64,000 bases of DNA, from NCBI GenBank assembly GCA_963921195.1, contig OY992537.1:17633125-17697124 (forward strand). The letters are read 5' to 3'. This document shows, piece by piece, positions 32,721 through 43,312 of the stretch (position 1 is its first letter; every line of letters begins with the position of its first letter). Below the pieces are notes generated by a model. That model searched no databases and was not told the DNA's origin. It worked only from the letters and a program-made list of their open reading frames with translations. This DNA is from Pegoplata infirma (lineage: Eukaryota > Arthropoda > Insecta > Diptera > Anthomyiidae). Position numbers and translations under genes: made by a program.

Positions 32721-33039
32721 TTTTTCAAACATAAATTTTTTTTCAGCAGGAAAAATTCAATTTTCTATTCCCGAGTCAAAATTTGAAGGATCAGTACTGA
32801 TTCGAAAAATGGATCGCTAAGATAAGATAAGTTTTAATCGGACGGATACAATTTCATCCGAATGATGAATCAGTTAGTCAGACACCTTATTCTTTTATGT
32901 ACGTGGGTTTGATAGATGTGCTCCTCGACTGATCTCTAGATCACATGAAGTGATAAAGTTTATAATATGGTACACCAGAATCAAAGAGTACTCTTTCGTT
33001 TTCAAGAAAGCAAAAAATTAATGGAGGGAGTTTTTCCGT
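32721..33039. other. Unassigned stretch next to the retrotransposon fragment
   Basis: No repeat or frame that I can support. Confidence 0.4.
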
Positions 33040-34170
33040 TGCCAAGGTTAGGATAGGTTGAATGGCTTTCCGCCATTTCCGAATTCACTGGGTGGCCATT
33101 AAGCCCATTGTGATTCTCTTAATCACTATTATTTCCCTACTCCCCCCAAAAAATTCTTAAACCACTCCTATTCTCTAATTTATTCTGATAAATAAGTCAT
33201 AGTTAAGACATTCCAGGTCATTAAAAAATCTTTGCCCTAAATGCCTAAGGTGGCAATTCATCAGACCGGACATTCATATAACAAGTGCTTCACTGACTCC
33301 TCCTCCTTCACTACCCCACCACTCCTTAAATAGTCACTGTCACAGATTCCCACACGCACGACCATTTGGCCGATTTTACAATGTCCTTTCAGTAATACCA
33401 TCAATAGGCTAACCGTCCTCTTTCCAAAAGTAAGAAGACTTTCTGTTCTTTTAGGATTTGGCCGAGGCCACGGGGTTCCCGATATCCTGCACGTAGTCAG
33501 TGCTATCCACCTATCCTTAATTCTATTCTCTGATTTACAATAAATTTCGTTCATCAATCCCACTATAGAAACCGAGATGTCAGGTTCAATCTGTTCACCA
33601 ACCGACTCAGAGCCATTTCTCGCACTCTCATCAGCCAATTCATTCCCAGCAACCTAAATATGTCCAGGGACCCAGATTAGTTTTAATGTTTGCTGACTGA
33701 TTCGATGAAGGGATTGTTTACAGTTCCTAACGATTTCTGATTTCACAGTGTTTGATTCTAAGGCCTTCAGACTTGCAATGTTATTTTCGATAATGTTAAT
33801 GGCGCAAGTACGTAGGTCCCTTGTCATAATCATATGCGCGGATTTATCAATTGCAAGTACTTCAGGCTGGAAAACACTACATATGTCCGGAAGTTTTAAT
33901 GAGGCCCTGATTATACTCTCGAAACCGTAACCAATTCCATCTTCGATTCGTAAATTCCGTCAAAATTGCGATCGCATTCCCTGTTATAACAGAGTTTTCC
34001 TCCCAAACTTCCCAAGTTGGTTTTTGGACTTCGAAGGTTCTGTCAAAGTTCGTTTGCGGTGAAATTAAGTCGGTTTTTTGTTTGAGTTCCGCTCCACCAA
34101 CTGTACATAATATGGTCGAGTTTCCCCAAGAGCTTATGCCAAAAACAAAAAACATTTCAGACAACCGGTT
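33040..34170 (-). mobile_element. Old non-LTR retrotransposon fragment
   Basis: On the minus strand: a decayed RNase H region (about 33950-33640), the C-terminal part of ORF2 (to 33261), a 3' region, then CAACCTATCCTAACCTTGGC at about 33042-33061, similar to the CCTAA-type tail of the element at 12545. No target duplication was found. 5'-truncated. Confidence 0.7.
33261..33950 (-). pseudogene. Decayed RNase H domain of I/Jockey-type ORF2
   Basis: Read on the minus strand: ICSVFQPEVLAIDKSAH (second catalytic acid, Glu of QPE), then INIIENNIASLKAL where the family normally has a SDSQ motif, so the third catalytic Asp is lost. Then LIWVPGHI, a TAG stop (33654-33656), VAGNELADESARNG, and a C-terminal region ending VKHLLYECPV. 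The first catalytic part (normally TDGS) lies near 33950 and is broken by a frameshift; about 20 codons downstream EDGIGYGFES is readable. This enzyme domain removes RNA from RNA/DNA hybrids during retrotransposition. Stop, frameshift and Asp loss all show a dead copy, older than the 12545-13219 fragment. Confidence 0.8.
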
Positions 34171-35160
34171 ACTTTAGAAATTTTTAGAACACCGATTGCA
34201 GAAGAACCACTGTTAAATGTTTGAGTTCGAAAGAAACCCTTCTTACTAAAAGTTAAGATAATAGCTTGGATTTAGCATCAGGATTAGTTAATAATTCGCT
34301 CCAAGTACATTGGCACACTTAGATCTCGCCTTTTTCGCGGATAAGTTACAGTGGTTCAAATCGGCCAGCAATTACTAATCGACACTTTTTACAGATGTAA
34401 TTAGAAAGATATACACACTCAAAAATATACGTTAGTAGATTTACTAATTTTTTTTTGCTAACGCTAGTTAGCTAACTTTTAGCAAATTTTTAGTTGAGAT
34501 TAGCTGTTAGCAAAAAATTCTTGTAAACTTCATTTAGCACATAAGCAATTTTAAACAAACTTTGAACTAATTTCTTTTGCTAAATTTGAAATTGAGTTGA
34601 CAACATTTTTACAAGATTTTTTGCTAATATTAGCAAAATAAATGGTCAATTTTTTTTATTTTCAGAAAACTTTAAATGGCGCTATCTCGGAAACTAAGCC
34701 AGATAGAGAAAAATGGAGGCCATTTTTGGTTCTCAGGTTCTCCATAGTATCGCCGGTCCTCTTCACATGTGTGGACCCTAATGGGTCTTAACTTTGGATC
34801 CAAAAAAGTTAGCATTCCCGAAAATTTTAAAATGCTCATATCTCGGTAAATATTGCCGACACAATAAAAAGTCCAAAAGCATTTTGTAGTTCTCAACACG
34901 TAGAACAACCGCAAAATAATCAAAAGCTCTCCGAGTAATCTTTTTGAAGTTATAGAGTTTTGTAATTTTCAAAACCCCGGTGGTCCCCTAAAATCATGTA
35001 TCTCAAAAACTAAGCAAGGTAGAGCGAAACGGACACAAATTTTGGATCAAAAACTATGACGATTTTTAAGGAACCCAACTAGATCTAGGCCCATCGCGGT
35101 CTGGACCTATCGGGTCCGAACCCAATGGGGTCCTCAAATGTGTATGAACTAAATTGAAAT
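34171..35160. other. Noncoding stretch with TTAGCAAAA and TATCTCGG words
   Basis: 34424-34640 starts CACTCAAAAATATACG and is full of TTAGCAAAA/TTTTGCTAA words, like one arm of a TIR element, but no matching right end is seen. 34670-35120 has repeated CTCGGAAACTAAGC-type and GGGTCC words. No gene. Confidence 0.4.
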
Positions 35161-35162
35161 AA

Positions 35163-35658
35163 AACAAGTAAAAAAGTTAAACTCGGCCTTGCCGAATGTA
35201 GTGATACCCTCCACAATTTAAAAAACATTATTGCAAAAAACTTTATTTAAAAGGAAATTACTTTTGAAAAAAAAAAAATTTTTTTAAAAAAAATTTCCGC
35301 GAAAAAAAATTTTGGTAAAAAAAATCCGCGATTTTTTTCTTTTTTTGTAAAAAATATGTTCGTACTTGTTTAAATACCATTTGGTGTTCAATTATGTTCA
35401 CATATGCCAACCAGAAGCCGAATTACTGAAATTTTTGAGGTGTGCTTACATTTTCGTTCATAACTTTTGAACCGCTGAACCGATATCGCTCAAATGCAAT
35501 ACCAAACTTCTCGGGAAAACTTCCACTAAATATGTTAAGTTTCAGTAATCTCTGTGCAATATTTTGTCCGCGACAGCATTTTCCACAGACAGACAGACAG
35601 ACGGACAGACGGACATCGCTAGAATGTCTTAAAATCGATCGGGCATCATGAATATATA
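35163..35658 (-). mobile_element. INE-like repeat, subfamily B, first part (interrupted)
   Basis: Begins ACAAGTAAAAAAGTTAAACT with the hairpin TCGGCCTTGCCGAA and runs through ATAACTTTTGAACCGCTGAA and CAGACAGACAGACGGACAG to ATGAATATA. It closely matches the intact copy 25318-25925. The rest is at 37697-37793, after the 2-kb hairpin insertion. Confidence 0.85.
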
Positions 35659-37696
35659 TGGGGCATTCCATGCCAAATCACTCACTTTTAGGCCCGACCC
35701 CCTTCGATTAATTTTATTTTTGGATATGTTTTAGTACGTATTAAATGCAACTTCCAGCCAAATTTTCAGCCTTTTATACCAAGGTGGTGTTGAGTAATCA
35801 ATTTTTCAAAATGGCGATTTTTTCCAAAAAATGAAAAAAATTTAAATTTTTAATCAATTTTGACCAGTAAAAAATATAGATATATTAAAAAACGATGGAC
35901 AACATTTTGTTGGTAGTTAAATGTAGTTTTAGAAAAAAAAATATGAAAAATTATTCGAAGTAACTATCACTTGTTTTTTATCGTATAAAAATTAAAATCG
36001 ACTTTTTGAAAAAGTCCGAAACCTTCGATTTTTTTTTAAAAACGTCAAAAAATTCTACTCTAAATTACGCAACTTTTAAGTCATAATTCGAGATGTGATC
36101 GTAATTCGTTCTATTTTTATTCAAATTTTGAAAATTGCACTTTTTTTTTTTTTTACTCTGGTTTATTTTATATGGTGCTCCAAAAAAAATAATTTGGTAA
36201 ATATTGACCGTAACTTCCCCTAGATATATTAACTTGGGTGTAAAAATACGTTTCAGAAAATTTTAGGATGATCGGACATGGGTAAGGCGTGCCGCATCGG
36301 CTTTGAAGTTTGAAAATCGGATTACAAGGGAAAATATGCATTTTTTTCTGTTTTCTTAATTTTTTTGGTATTTTAAGTTAATTTTGAATTCAAATGGTTA
36401 CAGAATTGAAATTTAGAGTAAAATGTCTCTCTATTAAGGTCATAAAAACCGAAATCGGTTTAAAATCAGCCAAGTTATTACAACTTCCCCAGGCATCTAA
36501 CGTGTGGCAGACAACTTGATTAATCAATACAATCCGATTTTTGAAATTCATTGAAATTTTCTACTGTAATAACATTTTTTTATTCTTCAAGTTCAAATGT
36601 TATTAGATGACAAGTATTTTTCATATTGTGTTTTGCTAACATTTTTTAAGTTAGTGCTAAAAATGCCTGCATTTTCCACACCCTTTTGAAATCTCTATTT
36701 AAAAAAAAAAAATATTTTTTTTGTTTTAAAATTTGGAAAAGTCAAAAAAATATTACACTGAAACATGAATAATGAAAAAATGTTATTACAGTAGAAAATT
36801 TCAATAAATTTAAAAAAAGGGCCTCGTATTTTTTAATCAAGTGGTGTGGCACACGCTAGATGCCTGGGGAAGTTGTAATAACTTGGCTGATTTTCAAACG
36901 ATTTTAGTTTTTAGTACCTTATTAGAAAGGAATTTTACTCCACATCATAATTCTGTAATCACTTGAATTAAAACTTAACTTAAAATACCAAAGAAATTGC
37001 GAAAACAGAAAAAAAATCATATTTTTCCTTGTAATCCGTTTTTTAAACTTCAAGGACCATGCTAAGCGCCTTACACATGTCCGATCGTCCCAAATTTTTG
37101 TGAGACGTATATTTACCTCCAAATGAATATATTTAGGGTAAGTTAGGGTCAGTATCTACCATTGTTTTTTTTTTTTTGAGCTCCATATAAAATAAATCAG
37201 AGCCAAAACATAAAAGGTGCAATTTTAAAAATTAAAAAAAAAATAGAAAGAATTGTGATCACATCTCGAGTTATGGCTTAAAAGTTGCATAATTTAGAGT
37301 AGAATTCTTTTAGTTTTTTACAAAAAAATCGAAGGTTTCGGACTTTTTCAAAAAGTCGATTTTAATTTTTAAACGTCAAAAAATAAGTGATAATTACTTC
37401 GAATAATTTTTTCACATTTTTTTCTAAAACTACATTTAAATACCAACAAAACGTTGTCCAACTTTTTTTAAAATATCTATATTTTTTACTGGTCAAAATT
37501 GATTGAAAATTTAATTTTTTTCATTTTTTGGAAAAAATCGCCATTTTGAAAAATTGATTACTCAACACCACCTTGGTATTAAAGGCTGAAAATTTGGCTG
37601 CAAGTTGCATTTAATACGTACTAAAACATATCCAAAAATAAAATTAATCGAAGGGGGTCGGGCCTAAAAGTGAGTGATTTGGCATGGAATGCCCCA
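35659..37696. mobile_element. 2-kb hairpin (foldback) transposon with TA duplication
   Basis: The left arm (35659-about 36574) and right arm (about 36776-37696) are inverted copies of more than 900 bp around a loop of about 200 bp. Ends: TGGGGCATTCCATGCCAAAT and its complement. The outer 180 bp differ at only a few positions; divergence rises towards the loop. The element splits an INE-like copy. Comparison with 25318-25925 gives target GAATATA-TA-TACTTT, so TA is duplicated (35657-35658, 37697-37698); a 4-bp ATAT duplication fits equally. No transposase frame. Tc1/mariner-type TA targeting is possible; a full-length transcript would fold into long double-stranded RNA. Confidence 0.9.
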
Positions 37697-37793
37697 TATA
37701 CTTTATGGGGTCCCAGATCGATATTTCGATGAGTTACAAACAGAATGACAAACTTATATACCCTCTATCACTAAGTGGAGAGTATAAAAATCG
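37697..37793 (-). mobile_element. INE-like repeat, subfamily B, second part
   Basis: TATACTTTATGGGGTCCCAG, TTTCGATGAGTTACAAACAG, then TATCACTAAGTGGAGAGTAT. It completes the copy begun at 35163. Confidence 0.85.
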
Positions 37794-37870
37794 ATAATCG
37801 CGATTAGCGGCATTTTTTTAATCGTAATCGCGATTATGAAATATCTCGATTATTTTCAATCTCTAGTTTA
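37790..37870 (-). mobile_element. hAT end fragment, AATCGCGATT family
   Basis: Its inverted sequence TAGAGATTGAAAATAATCGA, then AATCGCGATTACGATTAAAA and TAATCGCGATTATCGA, matches the left end of the hAT element 46168-47426 over about 75 bp. Only one end is present. Confidence 0.7.
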
Positions 37871-39484
37871 AATAGGCCTGCAAATACTGAACGCTTACTC
37901 TATGGATCTGACTTAATTTTACACGATGACGAAAGTCTCCCTGACTTTGAAACTCCGAATTCCTTTAAACATCTGTTTTTTTTTTAACATAATATCAAAT
38001 TCGTATTGTATTTTTTTTTTTTGCTTTAGAAACCCTTCATCGGTTGTCATCATCATTTTAAGTTTAAGCCAAAACAAAAGCACCAATCCGCTTTTCAATG
38101 TACACCTGTGCTTTTTACAAAAGCTTTATATTCTCAATGATTTTTTTGTTTCGTTGAAAAATCACCAAAGCGATCTTTGACTTTTTTTCTGTTTACTTTT
38201 ATGTGTAGTTGCAGATTCATAATGATTTTTTAAATGTTCGCATTTGTAATGAGTTTAGTCAGCTCGTAGTCGTAACCTGACACATGCGTATGTCATGTTA
38301 TGGCTGGTGTAGTGTAGTGCGTAAAGAAAGGAAACAGGCCAAGTAACACAGCCCAGACAATTGGACAGACAGACAAATATAAACCAGTAACAGTAGCTGT
38401 GACATTTCATTTCTGTTTGTGAAGTATTTATTTCTGTATTTTTTTCTGCTGCAAAAAAATCGTTAAGGATCATCATGAATGAATTAAATTATGAATGAAT
38501 GGAAAGGTTGTTTTGTTATTTTTTTGTAACCATAAATGGTAAGACAAGAAAACATAAACAATTCAGTTTAAACTTAACTATCCACTAAGAAATCTTTCAT
38601 CTTTTATTATTTTTTTTTTTTTTTTTTGAGTTATAAACCAAAACCGGTAACATGTTCTTTGGAAATTTATTTTGTTTTGTAAGTGGTAATAAAACTAACT
38701 TTCTTAGTAGTTTTTAATTCTAACTGAACAAAAAAAAAAACTTAATTTACAATTTCTTTGAAATCTGTTTTAGCTGAATTTACAAAAAGACTTCCTCTCA
38801 AAAAAAAAATACACAAACAATTTTGTTTCCAAGAATTAAAATACACAAACATCAACATTTTTATGTTGCCACATCTTAAGTCTCAACCTAAGCCACATTC
38901 ACTGTTGCAATAAAGCTTCAGTTTTAGTTTTTTTTTTTTTTTATACTTTATCATCCCATTTACTTACTACTTCTACAGCTACTGCTTGTAATAAAACCAC
39001 AAAAAAAAAAGAGTCATAGGTTCCCTGTAGTTACCATACTCTAGTACTTGAAGCTTGAGAACTTTAAACAAATATTTTCAACAATGATGTTTAACAAAAA
39101 GAATAGTTGGGAAATAAACAATGGGACAGAAATTTCAAAATCTTATCGAAGTTTGCAGAGAGTGACCGTAAAATGCTTTTTAATATAATATGTATTTCAG
39201 AGCAGACCAGATATGAGCAAATAAAAACAAATTTCATTTATAGTGATGGAACTCTACCCGGTATTTACCCGATGCATGGTATACACCTTTTTAGCGAATT
39301 TATTTGGGCATCTATAAAAAGCATTTGAAATCGAACATATGATATGGCAAGCTCTGGTTGTCAATAAGCTTAATCGTCATTTGATATGAGTATTTTTTTC
39401 AAAAATAATATGTATGTGCCAAATCGGACACTTTGAAATTTTTTTTTTTAGATTTTGCCAATTTTTTTCCAGTTTTTTTTTTTT
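37871..39484. other. Noncoding stretch, no repeat family recognised
   Basis: A mixture of poly(T) runs and less AT-rich pieces (38255-38470). Several 60-85 codon open frames lack domains or clear codon bias. Exons of an unrecognised gene cannot be excluded. Confidence 0.4.
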
Positions 39485-40245
39485 GTAAAATGGTACTTTT
39501 TTCTAAAAAACGTACTTTTTCTAAAAAAAAAGTACTTTTTCCTAAAAAAGTAGTATTAAAGTACTTCTTTTTAGAAAAGTACTTTTTTAGAAAAAAGTGC
39601 TTTCTTAGGATAAAAGTGTTTTCTTATGAAAAAGAGGTACTTTTTTACTAAAAAAAGTACTAAAAAAGTACTTTTTTAGAAAAAAATTTTTTTTTAAAAA
39701 AAAGTACCTCTTTAGAAAATAGTTCCTTTTTTAGAAAAAAAAACATTTTTTTTAGAAAAGTAACTTTTTTTAGAAATAAGTACTTTTTTAAGAAAAAGAT
39801 ACTTTTTTTAAAACAAAGTACTTTTTTCTAAAAAGTAGTAAAATATTTACATTTTGAATAAAGTACTTTTTTGTAAATTTTTTTCTAAATACTTTTAGGG
39901 AAAGTATTTAGAAAAAATACTTTTAGGGAAAAAAAAAAATACAAATACTTTTAAATAAGTACTTTTTTCCTGAAAGTGCTTTTCTAAAATAGTACTATTT
40001 TACCAAAAAAGTGCTATTTTTCTTTAAAAACCCCTTTCTTTTTAAAAAAGTACTTTTTCTATTTTTTTTCCTAAAAAAGCACTATTTTTTCTAGAAAAGG
40101 GCTATTTGTTTAAGAAAGTACTATTTTTCTAAAAAGTTATATTTTTTCTAAAAAAAAGTACAATTTTTTTCTAAAAAAGTACTATTTTTTATAAAAAAAA
40201 AGTAATATTTTTTCTAAAAAAAATGATTATTTTTTCTTAAAACAA
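39485..40245. repeat. AGTACT palindrome array
   Basis: Dozens of AAAAAAGTACTTTTTT-type words, separated by TTCTAAAAAA or TTTAGAAAAA, fill 760 bp. The period is irregular (20-40 bp). Because the core is self-complementary, single strands could fold into many small hairpins. Confidence 0.9.
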
Positions 40246-40380
40246 TAGAGGTCGGTCTCACGTGTGACCCCTCAATACTAACTGTAAACAAATCGGGAAA
40301 ATCTAAAAATTCACATAATTATTGACTCAAGTTCTCATTTTCCAACTGTGAAATTTGTGCCGAGTTGTCTTGTTTAAATA
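40246..40380. other. Short spacer with a CACGTG palindrome
   Basis: GGTCTCACGTGTGACC at 40254-40269 is a near-perfect palindrome containing an E-box. No other feature. Confidence 0.4.
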
Positions 40381-40873
40381 TTTATCAAATTAAAACGGAA
40401 TGCACCACAATCTCAAAAACTTACATTCTTGTATAGTTTTGTGTGAGCTATCGATTAAAATTTTTTTTTAGAAAATTTTCAGAACCAATTCTGAAATTTT
40501 CCATTTTTCAAAAGAGTCAATTTATCAAAAATCCGGCCACTTTTTTGAATTTTTTTTTTTAAGTTTAGAAGTTTTTCTATCCACACAAAAAAATTCAGAC
40601 ATATGTTTTTCGTTTTTTTTTTTCGAGATAAAAACATTTGAATATTAAATTTCATAAGAATTTTGTAATTTGCTTGTATTTTCTTGTTTTAAAATGGCGA
40701 ATGAGTATTAAATATGTATTTGCATAAATGTTACTCATACGCTACGTTGGAACAAGAAAATACAAGCAAATTATTAAATTGTTATGAAATTGAAATGCGA
40801 TTTTATCGAAAAAAAAACGAAAAACACATGTCTGATTTTTTTTTGTGTGGATAGACAAACATCTTAACTTTCA
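40381..40873. repeat. Palindromic repeat family P2, copy 1 (right arm truncated)
   Basis: Inner inverted pair: CTATCCACACAAAAAAATTC and ACATATGTTTTTCG on the left, CGAAAAACACATGTCTG and GTGTGGATAG on the right. The left outer part (40381-40560: GGAATGCACCACAATCTC, GAGCTATCGATTAAAA, ATCAAAAATCCGGCCAC) equals the right arm of copy 2 at 58978-59577. The right arm is cut off by the adjoining INE-like repeat. Confidence 0.75.
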
Positions 40874-40896
40874 AAAAAAAATAAAAAAATAGAAAA

Positions 40897-41686
40897 AAAC
40901 AAGTAAAAAAGTTAAATTCGACTTATGAATACCCTCCACAATGCCCTGTTTAAGTGATAGTAAATTTTCTAACGTGAAAAAAATTAAATTTTTGATTAGA
41001 AATATTTTATTTTGTGTAAAACAACTTTTTTTAGTAATTTTTGAAATAAAAAAAAAATAATTTACTAAATTTTTTTTTGAGTGTAAATATTTTTTTGAGT
41101 GTAAAATTTTTTTCGAGTGTAGTTTTTTTTAGTATAAAAATATTTTTGAGTGACAAAAATACGTTGTAAAATTTTTTTTTGACTTACCAATGTTTTTAAA
41201 ACATTTTTAACGGGTTTTCAACACGTGAATTTAAGGTGAAACTAATCTGAAATTCACGGTTTTGCTAATAACTTTTGAACCAGGCCAGGGGAACGAAAAA
41301 TATATATGCCGAGCTTCAGCATCCTCAGAAATGTCTTTCGAAAGTAAGCGTGTATTTATCTCATAAATTCACAAAAAACCTTTGCCGATATTTAGTCTTT
41401 TGCTCAAAACTTTTGAACCACTGAACCGATTTCGCTGGATTGCAATACCAACCTGACCAGGTAAATGCCGAATATATATGCCAAACTTCAGGAGTCTCCA
41501 TAAAGTCTTTCAAAAGTTAGCGAGTTTTCAACAGACAGACGGACGGAAATCGCTAGATCGTCTTAAAATCGGTCGAGGATCATGAATATATATACTTTAT
41601 GGGGCCTAGACCAATATTTCGAGGTGTTACAAACGCATTGACAAACTTATATATACCCTCTATCACTAGAGTGGAGGGTATAAAAA
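40897..41686 (-). mobile_element. INE-like repeat, subfamily B, diverged
   Basis: Begins ACAAGTAAAAAAGTTAAATT with a damaged hairpin (only TTCGAC remains of one stem). It contains two copies of an ACTTTTGAACCA block, CAGACAGACGGACGG, TATATACTTTATGGGG and a TATCACTAGAGTGGAGGGTA end. It is longer than the other copies because the middle (41000-41250) is duplicated or replaced. Confidence 0.7.
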
Positions 41687-42066
41687 TAAGACCCGCTTGG
41701 TTCAAGAACGAAGCCTTTTGAAATTGAAAAATATCGGTCCATGTTTAGACCCAACTAATAGAAAGATATAAAGACGATTACAAACTTACATATACATACA
41801 CAAAAAACTATAAACTAAACGAGAATTCAAAAAACTATAAGAGTTTACAAAAAAAATAAAAAACTATTAAATTATTTATTTAAATTGTTTTTAAAATTTT
41901 TGAGTAAATTTTTAATTGCGTAAATTAAAAAATTACTCAATTTTTGTTTTTAAATTTAAACAAGTGATTACTCAAATTTGTTTCCTCCATATTTTTTTCT
42001 GTGTATCGACCATTAAATATTGCATTTGACCGGTTACGCCTCAGCGCGCTGAACCGTTTTAGTAGT
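41687..42066. other. AT-rich stretch; possibly a displaced INE-like fragment at its end
   Basis: TATTGCATTTGACC near 42018 and CGCTGAACCG near 42048 recall subfamily B sequence that continues at 42943, on the other side of the TIR element. Confidence 0.35.
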
Positions 42067-42942
42067 CCCTAGTAAAAATGATTTTGTATATATTCATGTA
42101 TAAATTGATACAAATGTATCTAATTTTACATAAAAATATATAATTACATAAAATTATATAAAAACAAGTGAGAGTGTTAAATTCGGCTGTGCCGAATCTT
42201 TTATACCCTCCAAAATGTAAAAAAAAAATTGTCAGGGGCGTTGGTTTTTTTTTGGGGGGGGGGGGGGGGGGTGATGGGGGTCAGTGGGGGATGTTGACTG
42301 CACCTTCCCATCCCGATAAATATAACAAATGTTTCATTTATTTAACAAAAATACAAAAAAACATGTAAAAAACGTGTATTTTTTCAGAGGTTGGTTTAGT
42401 TCTTCAAGGGGGAACTTTTTTCCCCCTTGTCCGATTTTGCTCATTTACGAACTTAACCTGCCTATTAACATAAGACATATTTGTGCCAAATGTCGGGAGT
42501 CTAGCTCTTTTATTTTGGACTGCATCGTGTTAACTACAGACGGACAGACGGACAGACGGACGGACAGACGGACGGACGGACGGACGGACGGACGGACGGA
42601 CATCGCTAGAATGTCTTAGAATTGATCACTGATCATAAATATATATACTTTATGGGGTCCTAGACCGATATTTTGATGCGTTACACACGGAATGACAAAG
42701 TGAGTATACCCCCATACTGTAGTTGGAGGGTATAAAAATACTCAGATAAGACCAAAATTCGTATCAAATTTAAAAAAAAAAATATCTAGGGTTATATCAA
42801 ATTTTATATAATTTGATACGAAATTTGGTCTTATCTGATTGTTTTTTTATATAATTAAATATAATGAGATCTAAATATGTATAAAATTATATATTTGTAT
42901 CAATTTATACATGGCTATATACGAAATCATTTTTACTAGGGG
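42067..42942. mobile_element. TIR element (MITE) split by an INE-like repeat
   Basis: The left end CCCTAGTAAAAATGATTTTG and TGTATAAATTGATACAAAT recur inverted at the right end (to ACTAGGGG). A second inner inverted pair, CAGATAAGACCAAAATTCGT / CGAAATTTGGTCTTATCTGA, lies at 42738-42840. Without the INE copy the element is about 300 bp. The target duplication is unclear; superfamily unknown. Confidence 0.75.
42162..42737 (-). mobile_element. INE-like repeat, subfamily A, full length
   Basis: Begins ACAAGTGAGAGTGTTAAATT with hairpin ATTCGGCTGTGCCGAAT, then TATACCCTCC, a run of about 18 G (42255-42272), AGTTCTTCAAGGGGGAAC, GGACAGACGGACGGACGG (a long ACGG run to 42600), GATCACTGATCATAAATATA, and ends CATACTGTAGTTGGAGGGTA. 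Inserted in the TIR element 42067-42942. Confidence 0.85.
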
Positions 42943-43312
42943 TTTGAAAGTTATGAACGATTATGAAAAACACCTCGAAATTTTTTTTTACCCATTCTAC
43001 ATAACCTTAAACTACAAAATGCTTGAATTCGGCTGGTGGAGGACATAAGCGAACAGAATTTTACACCGAACGGTATTTAACAAGTGTAAAAACATTTTTT
43101 TTCACCCAACTAAAAGTTTTTTCCCGATGTTTTTTTTTACTTTTTCCTGTCAACATTAATTTCTCATAGGTACAAATTTATTTAACATTTTACCAAAAAA
43201 AATATTTTTCAAAAATTTTCTTTTTAAATAAAGTTTTTTTTCGCAATCATCCTTTTTACATTGTGAAGGTATCAATATATTTGGCAACCCGGAATTTTAC
43301 TATTTTAATTGA
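42943..43312 (+). mobile_element. INE-like repeat, subfamily B, diverged 3' part
   Basis: TTGAAAGTTATGAACGATTA, ACATAACCTTAAACTACAAAATGC-type sequence, AATTCGGCTGGTGG, and near the end TTTACATTGTGAAGGTATC with a damaged hairpin TTTGGCAACCCGGAATTTTA. It follows the order of 25318-25925 in reverse. Confidence 0.6.

Noticed and set aside
42329..42619. Open frame of 96 codons ending in repeated TDGR
   Set aside because: Translation of the ACGG run of an INE-like repeat; the same repeat elsewhere does not keep the frame.
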